A stretch of DNA of 64,000 nucleotides from contig NW_025954970.1 in NCBI RefSeq assembly GCF_022376445.1, positions 545,972 through 609,971 on the forward strand, given 5' to 3'. How positions within the stretch are numbered: the stretch's first letter is position 1; each line of letters begins with the position of its first letter. This document shows positions 1 through 11,717 of this stretch, one piece after another. A program made the translations under genes and the position numbers. This DNA comes from Fomitopsis serialis. Its lineage: Eukaryota; Basidiomycota; Agaricomycetes; Polyporales; Fomitopsidaceae. The notes beneath the pieces were generated by a model that was not told the origin of the DNA, made no database searches, and saw nothing but the letters and a program-made list of their open reading frames with translations.

Positions 1-1455
1 CCATTGCGGTGTACGTGCTGTACATCGTATTGGTGCCCTTCAACATTGGTTGCCACGTACGTCGCATCCAAGGCTATAGCTTGTATGCTGACTAATTCTT
101 CGATAGTCGTACGTCTTGTTCTGCGTTGAAGACATGAGGCACTGATCATGTTTGTTCTCTTCAAAGTGATTGGATAGCAGACATTCTTTATGGGATCGCT
201 GGGCTGATCCAATGCCTTGTTGTTGGAGGTATGATACGGGGTTTCTTGCAGAACATGCCCAACTGACGGTGGTACAGCCATCGGTGCTCTGCGTATCTAT
301 GCCATCAACGGAGGGGACTGGCGGTTGCCTACGCTTATTTTCTTTCTATCGTCCATGACTCTGGTCAGCACTGTTGTACGTCTACCAGAACCGCACTTTG
401 ATTGCGACACCATTCTTGTGCTGATTCTGCCGGCAGTACTACTGCGTGTCTCTTACGACAGAGTCTCTGCTGCCGTACATCAATGCCTGCGTCATCTACC
501 CGACTAATCTGGGGACATACATCAAGTAAGACCTCTCCTTCAGGTCTAAAATAAACTCCATACTCACAGTATGCGTACTGCCCAGACGTGCGTATACCTT
601 CGTATCATTACCGTCGTATCTCAAATAACACTGGGATCGTTCTCGCATAACTGTACATCAGTGTCCATCGTCTCTTCCGCATGTTTCATCGTAGCCGAGG
701 CCCTCGTCGTGCTCAGCACGTGGAGGCATACCTACGGCATGAAGAAGCTCGCAAGGCAAGTCGATCAAGAGGTCTCGCTGACATACCTCCTCCTTAGAGA
801 CGGTGAGTACCGATCCTATGAGGGGCTACCCTGCATTTGACCATTGATCGGCCCCATCCGTCAGGTGCGATATACTTCGTGTGAGTGGATGGTCCTCGGC
901 GTGGCTGTTTGTCGGAGTGTACTGAGTATTCATGGTGGCTGTCAGTATGGTGCTCTTGTTGGAGGTGTTCGCTACTATTGGCCAATATGTATCGGTGCGC
1001 CAGTCACCCGATCCGGTCTGCCACGCCACTGAGCTCATCCCCCGTCCAGGTCCTCGCAGGCGTCCCTGGGTTCACATTCGCGTACGTTGCAGTATTTTTC
1101 GTGCACGTCCCTTCACTGAAAGCTATCCCGATGCATTGACAATGGGCATTGCAGGCTCGAGACGGTCGTCCTCTCACGATTCATTCTCAATCTTCGACGT
1201 GCTGCTCTTCGGCTAACGATTGAAAACGGACCCGGGAGAGGATCGACTTCGTCATCCGCTTCTGACCCTCTTGTCTCCATCTCAGAGCTCCAGTTCAACT
1301 CGCGCATTCTCGGCAGCCTCGGTGGTTCCTTGGCGTTCGGCTCGAGCGATGATGACAAGACAGGCAGCGCGGATGAATCGCTGGATGTGGAGGAGGATGA
1401 AGAGATTACGATGGATGCAATCACGCAAGAAGAGCGGTGTATATCCGTCTCATGA
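1..1455 (+). CDS. DUF6533-like multi-pass membrane protein, 5' partial
   Basis: Spliced reading gives a multi-pass membrane protein of the type abundant in Agaricomycetes, of unknown biochemical role. From about 252 the frame reads GALRIYAINGGDW followed by a hydrophobic helix; the ALRxYAIxGxxW signature is characteristic of this family. The segment ending TYLLLRDG runs through an intron at about 798-862 into AIYFV and, after a second intron (879-946), into MVLLLEVFATIGQY. The last exon begins near 1156, reads LSRFILNLRRAALRL and then an acidic tail ending at TGA 1453-1455. This order (helices, LLLRDG, FxLNLR, acidic tail) matches the family. The first exon or exons are not resolved in 1-250 and the start probably lies outside the window, so the left coordinate is nominal. 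Confidence 0.6.
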
Positions 1456-2390
1456 GTTGGAGTTGTGCACCTTCCAGTGTGACAGTATGTACGATCAGAC
1501 TACGGTACGCCGGCTCACGAAAATCATGACTAGCTCTGGCAGAGATCATATTATGGCGAGCGTGATGACTTCTGCATTCCTGTCCCTGGCATCGAATCAG
1601 AGCCATCGGGCCAATTCGCTCATTCTCACCGCCTTCAGACTTGGATGTCCCTTGGCACTGGCCTCGAACAACGACACTGCTTGAAATGCACGGGGAGATC
1701 CAATCCGGATATTTATGGATGTCGCCGTGAGTAGCTGTCTTCCGGTGGTTTGTAGACTTAACAGAGATGGGCAGTGTGTGTAAACTCGGAAATGCAGGTT
1801 GCATAGTTGAAGTTTACTAATGCTGCGCACCGAGATCACGTCCCAGGCTGCAGTTCTAACTGTGTATACTAACAGGCATTGTGATCATACAGCTAATTCG
1901 GAAATGCTTGTCCGCGCGCGTTTCGCGCGTCAAGGAATCAGAAGATTCCGAAAAAAATGGCAGAAAGTCGAGTAAATCGAAAAAAGGCCGTACGTGCACC
2001 GTCGCACCTGTAGAGTGACGTATGTACATGTCCTGACCTTGTATACGAGTTCCTGTATATCGAGCAGGTAGTATTTCGACTGTGTGATGAGTGGTACACG
2101 ATGTCCGACGTGGTCGCCGTCACTCGGACGCACACCTAAATCGTCGTGCGATCGTAGGAAGCACTATCGCTCATTGCACCCCCACAGGAAGATTCTAAGT
2201 GTACTATGAGAATGCAAGTTGCGCATAGCCGACGGCGGCCCAAGGTTCGGTCCGGCGGTCCTATTTTAGCACGGATACCTGTCGTCGAGCCCAAGTGCCG
2301 CGATCCAAATCTGGGCTGTGACCTCGTCGAACAAGTAGTTGTATTGTAAAAATCGCATAACAATGCACGCAGCGGACGGCGTGTAGCACA
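1456..2390. other. Intergenic, no gene recognised
   Basis: Open frames here are short and lack splice-linked continuity or recognisable motifs. It separates the stop codon of the DUF6533-like gene from the 3' end of the minus-strand gene that follows. Confidence 0.5.
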
Positions 2391-4093
2391 TCAGAGATCG
2401 ATGAAGAGATCGCTGCGGATGAAACCGCGCTCCATGTACATTGGCAGCGCGGAATTCCAGTACCTCGCTCTCCCCTTCTCCTCCGGCGACGTGCTGTGCC
2501 AGTGCATCCGCGGCACAACGCGCGTGACAGCGAGAGCAAGGCGCATTGCGATGTCCTTCGCCACGCGCTCTGCAGACGCGCCCGTCTCCTCTCCATAGCA
2601 CTCATTCGCTAGGAAAGACTCGATCCGAAGATTCGGGAGGGCACGGCGGGCTCCGATGGCCACCTCGGCATAGGAGAGGCGGATGGAGTCCAGGTGGTAG
2701 ACGAATTTGCCCCAGCCGTGCGAGGGGACGGTGACGGGCTCGCGGCCGCGAGTGGTCTTCAACCACTGAGGTGAAGGAGTAAATCATATATTTAGCAGAC
2801 TAATCAATACGAGACGTACCATGTGATGCTCGTCGTCGTTCCAGTCGGTTGGGGTCTTCGCTCTGTCGGCGCGATGGAGGAATTCCGGGAAACCGTCGCG
2901 GTTGTACAGAAGAACGCGACACTCGATGCGCTCACTCACTGGACCACGTTCGTAATCGGTGATAGTAGACGAGGTCGCCTGAGGGGGCCCGATGAGAGCG
3001 TGCAGAAAACCCTGCAGCAGCGGCTGGCTGTTGACGAGCTCCGCGATCTGCGATGGCAGTCATGTTCAGACATCAAGGACGGACATGCTGCATGAATTAC
3101 CTTGCTAGTCTGGTATACAAATTCTTCCGCTGTTTGCGCCACCGCGCAGAAGAAGATCAGGGGACCAAGAACACTGGGGAGCCCGGTCCTGGAGACCTCG
3201 CTCTCGTCGCGGTCTTCATTATCGACCGCAGCGTCAGTATGCACGGCACTGCACTTAAGAACAGTCCTCAGGGTGTTTGTCTCGATGATGCTGTTTTCCA
3301 CGCCGGCGATGGTCGATCGAAAGGACTCGTCGGGTTCGCTCTCTCGCAGGACAAAAGCCATGTAGCTGGCGATGTCATTGGTAAGGTCTTCCTCGAGTGT
3401 TGGTGCAATGAGCACAATCTTGCGCTCAGCGGACCAGAAGTCGATGCTAGTGGTTCCACACGTCAGGATGACAGATGTAGGAGTGGGAAACATGGGCTAA
3501 GTTACCGAATGCACCGCACAAAGGCAATCCAGCTCTTCGAGGCTGCATCGGGCGAGACTATCTTGTTGTTCCATGCATTAACCACAAAATTCTGCAGTAT
3601 GTGGTACTGTTTCTCATCGGCGTTGTGAATATCCTGTGTGCGGTTGATGCTCAGTGCCTGCAGCGTGTTGAATGAAGAATGAGGACTTCACCTGGGTGAC
3701 AAACCCAAGCCTGCAAGCATGAGTCCACCCGCGCTTCAGCTCGAGGAGGTACTGAAGAAGACGGGTTGAAAGCTTGTGATCACACTCATCGTGGGCAGAT
3801 CCAGCCTGCAGTGCTCCTAGAAACTGCTGTGGTAAGTCGTCAAAGGCCGTCGCCGAAATCACCATGTCATCGAGGGGCATTTCGTCTGCGAGGATTTGGG
3901 TGTGGTGTTCTCCCTGAATGAGTAGGATCAGGCTGATGAGCAGCGAGGTGCCAGTGGGCGTTGGCCTGTCGCCTTCGTATCCGTCAACGTACATACAGCG
4001 ACCGTGTGAACCTTCGGGTCTTGGCGGTGGCACCTCCGAGTCCAAGCTTGCAAAACTTATGACCATGATAGGTATTGGAATCGGCGCAAACAA
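2391..4093 (-). CDS. Hypothetical spliced protein
   Basis: A continuous spliced frame runs from ATG at 4093 (MFAPIPIPIMV) to TGA at 2391-2393. Exons joined by plausible GT..AG introns read, in order: a leading exon ending in RGWTHACRLGFVTQ; an exon with DIHNADEKQYHILQNF; a long exon starting IDFWSAERKIVLIAP and rich in acidic residues; an exon starting IAELVNSQPLLQGFL; and a last exon WLKTTRGREPVTVPSHG to SDLFIDL. All four junctions keep frame, which strongly supports a real gene even though I do not recognise a family. No signal peptide or catalytic motif is evident; one hydrophobic stretch (LLISLILLI) lies in the first exon. The true start could lie downstream of 4093. Confidence 0.6.
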
Positions 4094-4913
4094 TACTTAT
4101 TTGCACTGACAGATTCCCAAACCACGCTCGGACAGACAGTGCGGTTCCAGACCACTTGTCAAGAGAGATTTGGGTGTCGAGCAGTCGATGATAACCGTAC
4201 CGCCGGCGAACAACCAGTGCTCTGTCGATTGTAGCGAGTGGCTACGTGATGCGCCCGAGGCTCGAATGTCAGATTGGGTTCTTCGTACTTAGGTCATTCA
4301 TAAAGTGTCATTGTTTCTGCGAGTATGCGTCCGTCTTAGACTTCATCATCCTCCGCTTAACTTGTTACCATGAGCGCTTGAATCGCACAGGACGTCGATG
4401 CAGTTATAAATTGACGTGAGTCCTTGATGCACTGCACACCGCCGTGACGTCTCGTCCATCGCTGCATGCTGACCGACTGATAGGTGGTTCCAAGAATACT
4501 GGCTTGCGTCCGCTACAAGTGAGACATCCCTTGTTGAGGAATGTCAGCCGAGCTAAATGACACGACAGCCGTCCACCTAAGTCGAGTTTATATGGCGCCG
4601 TGGACGTCCTCCAGTGGTTTCTGTGCTTTACCTCAGGCTGCTCCTGCAAGCGATCACCCTCTGCTACTTCATCACAATGGTCCTAGGAGAAAACGCAAGT
4701 CTGGACTGCAATGTAGGTGTCTGATTGCTTCCCTTGTCGTAGAGCCTGTTTCACGACTCGCTGCATCAGAGGTACTGGCTGCTGCGCCTTGTGCACCTGT
4801 CGCATTGAGCACAGGCCAACTTGAAGTTGACTCTTGCGGCTGCTTACGGAGGCACAGTGGCCGGTGCGTTAGATAGCTCAATGACATGACCGAAAGCGAG
4901 CAACTAAACTGTG
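4094..4913. other. Intergenic, nothing assignable
   Basis: Frames are short and interrupted. This could contain degraded 5' exons of the DUF6533-like relic that follows, but I could not match the expected N-terminal helices. Confidence 0.4.
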
Positions 4914-6070
4914 CATGTCAGTCATATCCGCTCTGCGAACCCATGCCATAAGTGGACGGGATTGGCGACTAACTGCGGTCGTCTTCTCGCTGGTGCTTGT
5001 TGAAGTCGTTTATGATATAGTGAGTAACTCCATCGTTAAGTCCAGTCACTGTGGCTCGCTCATTTTCGTGTAACAGTTTATTGCCGTTACGACGATATCC
5101 ACCGAACCGCCATCCGGTTGTGCCTCTGGGCCTAGACCCTCCCCCATGATCGAGCCATACATTTTCACCGCATACATACACTGTGTATCTTGTTGCGTGT
5201 GATGTGACGGATGCTCCTGGTCTTCTCTAGGCGTTCGTATGTTTCGATACATGGCGCAGCCATACATACGTACTGATGACATCCAACAGTCTCCATCGCG
5301 GCGATGTCTGCCGCCATCGTGGCTGATACCGTCGTCTTATTGTCACCTGGCGCCGCACCTACTATTAGTATGACACGCCTAGCTCGCTCGCCGGGAGAAG
5401 ATCGAGGCATCTCTAAGTGCGCTTATATTTCGAGATGGTCAGTCTATACCGCTTGCCCATTCTTGTCATGTACGCCACTTGACTTGACCGCAGGAACAAT
5501 ACACTTCGTGTATGCATATTTCTTCTTGTATGCTATGCCGATCCGTATCATGATCACTGATTAACTAACTTAAGGCTGCTCTTGATCATGAATTCCGTCG
5601 GCTTGGCCACGTATCTCCCGAAGGTCGGCTACAAATTCTGAGCTGCAGATCCCGACCATTCTATTGACAGTGTTTATGCGCCAGTACTTCAGCAGCATCA
5701 CTTCCCTTACGGCCGCGTGCGTCACTTCACCCCGCAATGATTAATGATTAATGACAGACAACTTGCGATCGCTCGCATATCGACACTTCTAGCTTCTCGA
5801 CTATCATCCTCTCGCATTTGCTCCTCAATCTGTGAAAAGCCAGCCTCTTGCCAGTGACGGAACTTCCTCGGCTCCGCCGACGAACCCATCCGACATAGAT
5901 TTCGCGTCAAGACCCATGCTTTCGGTGCGACGCTTTCCAACAGTTGGGTTGACGGTGTCGACCAAGACGCAGAAGATGAGGACGACAGACTCGTGGACGC
6001 TGGAACAGGTGAACTCTCAGCAGAACTGAGGGACGAGAATGACGAAGAGCCACGCGACGCTGCACACTAG
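4914..6070 (+). pseudogene. Degenerate DUF6533-like membrane protein gene
   Basis: Family landmarks occur in the right order but not in one frame. At 4914 onward the sequence reads VISALRTHAISGRDW plus a hydrophobic helix, the counterpart of ALRIYAINGGDW in the gene at 1-1455. Around 5296-5360 it reads AIVADTVVLL and then, only after a 1-nt shift, VTWRRTYY. Near 5400 another shift yields EKIEASLSALIFRDG, which splices over an intron (about 5438-5494) to TIHFVYAYFFLYA. An acidic tail (DGVDQDAEDEDDR) ends at TAG 6068-6070. At least two frame shifts and an in-frame stop separate the landmarks. It is therefore either a pseudogene or a copy damaged by consensus errors; the 5' exons were not found. 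Confidence 0.5.
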
Positions 6071-6573
6071 TCTCCCTGAAGCACACTACAAACACGACCT
6101 CTTTGCAAAGTCTTATGTAGTGTTGACGTATTGAAGCTGTGCTAGCGTGAGGTACAACTTGACGTGCACGAATGTATATGGGAGATGTACGCTGATGTTT
6201 GTGTTTGGTAATTCTAATTCGAAGTCTTTCAGCAAGTCTCTGAGTTGGACGTCTGGACTTGAAAGCGCTTACTAGTCTCATGCATTACGCGGGACATCAC
6301 CTGGCCCGTATATATAGGTAGTTGCACAATTACTCGTCACGGTATGCACGAAGGCTCGCAGCGGTCAAAACGGCACTGCTGCCTGCTCACTATGAAACAT
6401 ACGGTGTAGAAATCTAGATCGACACGATTGCTATCCGCGGAATGCCTATTGCCGAGGTGAGTTACATCATGACGCGGACTCAAAACGCACCTCTGAGTCC
6501 GCCTCACATAAAGTTTCACGAAGAGCGTCGCACCGCAAGCCACTCCAAGCCTCCATAGCGAGGACAACACAAC
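6071..6573. promoter_or_regulatory. Upstream region of first ABM-like gene
   Basis: No coding content is recognised. A TATA-like run (tatatatagg) lies near 6310, about 260 nt before the ATG at 6574. This would allow a long 5' leader or an unseen upstream exon. The placement is inferred only from composition. Confidence 0.3.
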
Positions 6574-7355
6574 ATGGCCCAGGAAACGCCAGAAATCGTC
6601 GAAGTGATGGTGCTCGATGTGAATGACGGCGTGAGCAAGGACTCCCCTGCGTTCGAGACACTCCGTCAAGGAGCAGTGAAGGGTGGGCTCGTACACCAGT
6701 CGTACGGCTTCGCAGTGAAGAACCCGAAGAAATTATACTGGCTCCCTCCGTACGTACCATCAACCCGTCAGTCACTGTGTCTCCTGATCACGGCGCTCCC
6801 GCAGACTTTGACCAAGGCTTTCAACCTAAAGACTTCCAATGGCCAGCGGAATATGGCGAGTTCTCCGAGGCAGTGAAAGAGCTCGCGACATCGGAGCCAG
6901 AGTCGCACTTCTGCCCTTCAAAGTCTTCCCCAGGGGTGCGACGTCCGCGCCGATCACTGAGATCGTACGTCTGCACTTCAACTCGCTCTATCGAAAGGCT
7001 GTCGCTCACCGGGGGACAGGCCACTGTCACGCTCAAGCCGGACGTCGACATTGATACTTTCGCAGTGTACCAGGAAACCCTGACGGATGCACTGAACAAG
7101 GAGCCGGCCTTCAGAGGAGTCGCGCGGTCGCTGGCAGACCCAGAGAAGCGCACCGTGTGGGTCTTCGTCGGTTGGGATTCAGCTGAGGTACGGCTTGGCT
7201 CGAGTTTCTGGTACCAGCTGGGATGATGACAAGGCGATCCATTGCAGGCACATGCGAGCTGGGCGAAGGCGAATGCGGGTCTACTGGAGACGTTCATACA
7301 GTCGATGGAGAGCGGAGGAATTGCGCATGTCCAATTTGTTGAACATGTACAGTAG
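6574..7355 (+). CDS. ABM-like (dimeric alpha-beta barrel) protein, copy A, with two apparent frame shifts
   Basis: First of three tandem paralogs. Exon 1 reads from ATG 6574 with VEVMVLDVNDGVSKDS and ends at LYWLP near 6748. Exon 2 contains DFDQGFQPKDFQWP and ends with APITEI. Exon 3 carries ATVTLKPDVDIDTFAVYQ through VFVGWDSAE. Exon 4 (AHASWAKANAG..) ends at TAG 7353-7355. Two ferredoxin-like halves (N-terminal and after ITEI) fit the antibiotic biosynthesis monooxygenase-like fold, in which ~100-residue units form a dimeric barrel; substrate unknown. Compared with copies B and C, exon 1 has one extra base at the splice donor and exon 2 lacks one base near 6912. This copy is therefore a decaying gene or carries sequence errors. 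Confidence 0.55.
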
Positions 7356-8216
7356 ATTTGGATTAGGACGTGACCGACACCACGTGGGTGCCGGGTTAGC
7401 AGCCACAAAACCGCCCAAAAAGGCAAGTATCAGCACTACCAGTAGTGCCACGTTTGTATCGAACACCGTTCTCATCTGCGCGCCCCTTCAGTCGACAGGA
7501 TCTCTGGCTTCGGTAACAAGAGTGGAAATGTGGTTGGCGACTGCTCATTGCCAACCATGATCGATGTCTTCTGTCGTGAGCAAACCATGGCCAGTGCCAA
7601 GTGCGGACATCACTGTCGACGGTCAAGGATAGTAACTGATAAGAATCCAGGACAGCGCTTGCAATATAATACGCACTAGCATAAGATAACTTAGGCAGTC
7701 GCCAACACACACCCTACGGAGTACAGCGAGTCAGCTGCAGTACACTGGCAAACAAGAAGCACGGAGTTGACTCGACAGTGAAGTTCTCGGAAGTCGATAC
7801 GTATTCGGACAGCCCGGAAACACGCCCATAATACTGAATAGTCTCACTGCAATCACAAGCGGAATGGTCGGTATGTGATACTAGCACTAGGCGGTGTAAG
7901 GAATGGCCTGATACACCTTGTGCACGCAGCGACGAGTGCGACTGAGAGGCGAGTCTCGGCTTCGCCCTCAGTGACAATAAAGGGATCACAAACAGAGGCG
8001 AGTCTGCAGTTCGCCACGGCGTATCCACTGCAGATCCGCAATCGTAGGCGCTTCCCCAGAGCGATGACTGAGTGAGTTCCCGCAGGTTCCCGCTCTCTGC
8101 CAGTGTGGCTGCGCGTCTTTGAGAAGCATCGAAGCCGCTGAAGCACGGTGCTATATAAGCGATCGCACCGGAGCTTCCAGAGACGATCAGGCTACGTATC
8201 TCCCTCTCTGACCAAC
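7356..8216. promoter_or_regulatory. Intergenic between ABM-like copies A and B, with TATA box
   Basis: No supported gene. A good TATA box (tatataag, 8151-8158) lies about 60 nt upstream of the ATG of copy B, a spacing normal for fungal promoters. The rest shows no recognisable motif. Confidence 0.45.
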
Positions 8217-9054
8217 ATGTCGCTCCCCACCGTTGAGCTCGTCGTCGGCCGTCTCAGGGACGGCGTGACCACCGCCCACCCCTCCTTCAAGAAGCTCCGA
8301 GACGCGTGCGTGATCGGCGGGCTCCCCAAGCAGTCAATGGCATACGGCGTCGCCGTTGAGGACGCCCGGATGTTCTACGGGATCGTCCGTACGACCCATG
8401 CTCCCCGTCTTCTTTGTACACACCTGGCTGACGCGTTTCCGCGGCGGGGAAATAGACTACGAGACGTTCGAGCCGAAGGACTTCCTCCCCAAGTGGCCCT
8501 CCGATTTCTGCGACTACTCCAAGGAGATCAAGGAGGTCATGCACGAGGAGCCTGTCTGCTACTACATGCCCCGCGACTCGTACGCTGACCTCTTCTCCAC
8601 GACGACCACGGCGGCACCCATTACCGAGATCGTGAGTGCCTCTGCCAATTTGAATTCCCCCGCAAGTAGTCACGTTGGTACGATGATACTGATACGCACC
8701 TGTGCAGGTCCTCATCGACCTGAAGGACAAAACACAAGTGGAGGAGTACAAGAAGGTACAACAGGCCATCGTCGACGCGCAGAACAGAGAGCCCACCGCG
8801 CACGCGCCGTGGTTCTCCGTGATCAAGAGCGACAAGGGCGTGTGGACCGGCCTCGTCTTCATCGGCTGGGACTCCAAGCAGGTGGGTGTCTGAGCTCGTG
8901 AGTTCCTGCAAGTGCGGCGCTGACAGCAGCGCGGGTACTATTGTTGCAGGCGCACGAGGCGTGGGCGGCGAAGAACGCCGCGCTGGTGCAGCCCTTGAGA
9001 GAGATCGCCGTGAACGCGACGCTCGTGCACGTCGCACTGACGAACCACGCGTGA
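8217..9054 (+). CDS. ABM-like (dimeric alpha-beta barrel) protein, copy B, intact
   Basis: The best preserved member of the tandem trio. ATG at 8217 starts MSLPTVELVVGRLRDG. Introns at 8389-8455, about 8632-8707 and 8882-8949 each keep the frame, and TGA is at 9052-9054. The product is about 210 residues. Its N-terminal half (VELVVGRL..FYGIV) and C-terminal half (VLIDLKDKTQVEEYKK..LVFIGWDSK, then AHEAWAAKNAAL) each look like one alpha-beta half-barrel. Intron positions and phases match copies A and C (phase 1, 0, 0), which proves common descent. The family is probably cytosolic, since no signal peptide is seen. Enzymatic activity is not demonstrated, as this fold includes monooxygenases, stress proteins and non-catalytic members. 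Confidence 0.7.
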
Positions 9055-10580
9055 ACGATCATGGAGCTGTCGGTTTCTCGCTCCTCGAAATGATCTGAAT
9101 GGTGAAGAAAACTGTACGGCGGTAGGGATAGTGGATTTGATTTGTAGTCTCCTAGAAACAATAATTGCATCCAGACGATCGTCTGCAGACGAGGGAGGCA
9201 AGGTGTGCATGAGAAACGCGAAGTCAGTCAATGACTGTTGTCGGGGACTCATGCAGCGGACCGTACCGGGGCAGACCAGGAACAAACCCAAGGGAAACGT
9301 TCGTATCGGAAGCAGGGTCATCACATCCCTCCGATCTGCTTGTCGGGATCAGCAAGTATCGGCGGGACACCTTTACATATAAACCCCTGCAAAAGAGCTA
9401 TGATTTGACGATACCGTAGGGCTCTAAGTCGCGGCAAAGGTTGCCATACGTCACTGCATTGCCTGATCAATCGTCAAATGTGTCGCTCGCCACAGTGCGA
9501 AGTACCCGATAGCTCGTACTTCTGCGGCGGCGTGGCTGTGCGTACGCAATCAGTAAAACTGACTTGTGAACGTGCTCAACTCAGCCTACCGAAATTCCAG
9601 AGCACAAGGCCCATAGCCAAGCGAGCCGGCGTACGAACTTAACCAGCCCGCAGAGATGCAGGACGTACGACCACCGTCACTTTCTGACCATGTCGACTGC
9701 GGACGAGGGATAGTTGTGCGGGAGGAGGCTACGGACAGGGTATAGACTCGTCAGCGAACGCATGTAGGCCGCCTTGGGAGAAGAGAAAGTGATGCGAGAC
9801 GCAGAGGCGGGATACACACCACTGGGCTGGCGTGAAGGAAGAAGATGCTCACGGAGGGATCAGGCTATTGGTCGCTTGACTGTGGGATTGATAGATGAGT
9901 AGGGACTGGGAGGAGATGTATGTATGTGCGTACGTACGACGACGAATAACTAGAGATCCCGGGCTGCTTCGAGCTGTATCAGTAGGACGGGACCCGCCCT
10001 CGTTGGCTGAGACTCCAAGGTGCCAGGCCGCTGTGATCAATTTGAGGCTTGCCGCGCGTGGGTGCTGATGATCCCTAGGTTGCGGGCGAAAGAAGGATGC
10101 TTCGCTGTGCTGAGGCTATTGCAGACTTCTACGTAAGGGGGATTAGAGGCCTGCCGGTGAGGACGACGACCCTACCACGGACAGACCACGCAACACGGCG
10201 CCGGGGCCTGTCCTGCCAGTGACCTCTCGCAAGCCATTCTGCAGACGACACGGGAGGCCGAACATACCTGATCGGAAGAAAGGGAGGAGGATCAACTCCG
10301 AAGCTATCGGGGCCTTCCTCTGGAGGACTCCGAAGATCGCTGGTGGGGATCATCCATCAGCGCTCAGCGCTCAGCGCTGTCTGTCATCCCACTCCAACGC
10401 TAGCCTCAGCCCGAACAGGGGCCAAGCACAGCATGCGCGCGACTGCGGCACTGTGATCACAGACCGCATGCCCGTCTGAGAGCGGCGCACCCAGAGCGCA
10501 CAGCTGAAAAGCCGACGCGCGAGGGGTGCGCTCAAACCCCCCCTCTGAATCGCCCCCACCCCTCGGCACCTCACAAAGCT
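9055..10580. other. Intergenic between ABM-like copies B and C
   Basis: Mostly without supported coding content. The exception is a short minus-strand relic at 9920-9982, listed separately. A TATA-like cataTATAAAc is at about 9377, and no gene is visible directly downstream. Confidence 0.4.
9920..9982 (-). pseudogene. Relic exon of the Pro-rich unknown family
   Basis: On the minus strand this reads LIQLEAARDL, a stop, then LFVVVRTHIH. It aligns with VQLEAAQDLWSFALVRPHPP in the gene at 11718-12576 and with YLQAAEALWEFTLV in the gene at 14056. The stop falls exactly at the conserved Trp (TGG to TAG). It is short, so the call rests on this one match. Confidence 0.35.
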
Positions 10581-11348
10581 ATGTCGACCCCCACGCACCC
10601 CGTCGAGCTCCTCATCCTCGACGTCAAAGACGGCATCGACGCGGCCGCGCTCGAGTTCACCAAGTTCCGCGCAGAGATGGCGCTCACCGTGGGCGCGGAC
10701 GACGGCGCGGTCCGCCAGGCGTACGGCTTCGTCGTGGGCAACCCGCGCCAGCTCTACTGGCTCCGCCGTACGCACCTCCCTGCGGCATCCGTCCACCGTG
10801 TTCACTGACGCGGCACAGAGTTCCGCGAGGGCTCGCTGCCGACCCTCCCCGCGGCCTTCCCCGCGTCGCTCGACGACCTCCGCGCGCCCGACTCGCAGCG
10901 CGCGGTGCACACGTTCCGCTTCAGGGAGCTCCCCGACGAGGTCCTCTCCGCGCCCGTCATCGAGGCCGTGAGTGCCCCGCCCCTCGCTCCGAGTCCCGCC
11001 CCCAGCGTACTCACGCACAGCACAGTCGACGATCACGCTGAAGGAGACCGTGGACGCGGACGCGTTCGCGGCGTCCCAGGCCACGCTCACCGCCGAGATG
11101 CGCGCGTCGCCCGTCTTCCGCGGCATGGCGCGCACCGTCCCCGAGGACCGCGTCACGCTCACGCTCATCGGGTGGCAGTCCATCGAGGTCAGTCGTCCGT
11201 GCCCGTCCATCGCGGTCTCGCTGAGTGCATGCGACGTTGCCAGGGCCACTACGCCTGGGCGGAGGCGAACATGGGCACCTCGCTGGTCCAACTGATCCAG
11301 TCGCTGGAGAAGAGCAGCCACGTGCACGTCTCGTTTACCATCGTGTAG
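10581..11348 (+). CDS. ABM-like (dimeric alpha-beta barrel) protein, copy C, intact
   Basis: Third tandem paralog and the most GC-rich. ATG 10581 starts MSTPTHPVELLILDVKDG. Exon 1 ends at QLYWLR, with a phase-1 intron (about 10770-10818) leading to FREGSLPTLPAAF. Exon 2 ends APVIEA and a 58-nt intron follows. Exon 3 reads STITLKETVDADAFAAS to LIGWQSIE. A last phase-0 intron leads to GHYAWAEANMG, and the protein ends VSFTIV at TAG 11346-11348. Length is about 200 residues. Architecture is identical to copies A and B, with lower sequence similarity, so the duplication is not very recent. No TATA box is seen close upstream. Confidence 0.7.
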
Positions 11349-11717
11349 ACCAGCGACGGATCGGGAGTGGTGTTCGACGACATGTGTCATAGCCTGAAGA
11401 TAGTACTTACCGAGACTCGACCGTCTGAATCTGAGGACTGCACACATCGATCGGGGCAAGGATGAACATGGGGAGAACAGACACAGCAGGCGTAGTCTCA
11501 TACCAAGACCCTCCACACGGCGCTAGCATGTGAGGGGGTTGTGTCGAACCTAACAGCAGGTGGGTCATACCGCTGAGTGCAGCCCGCTTAGGTACTCAAG
11601 CAACGCGGGCGGCGATCGTCGACCCACCAAGAGCACGAACATCGTCACGTTCTTACGACCGCGGCTGCGGCTGCGGCATACGAGGATACGCCCACCCATC
11701 CGAGACCGCAGGTGGAT
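11349..11717. other. Intergenic between convergent genes
   Basis: 3' flanks of ABM-like copy C (+) and of the Pro-rich gene on the minus strand. No features recognised. Confidence 0.4.
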
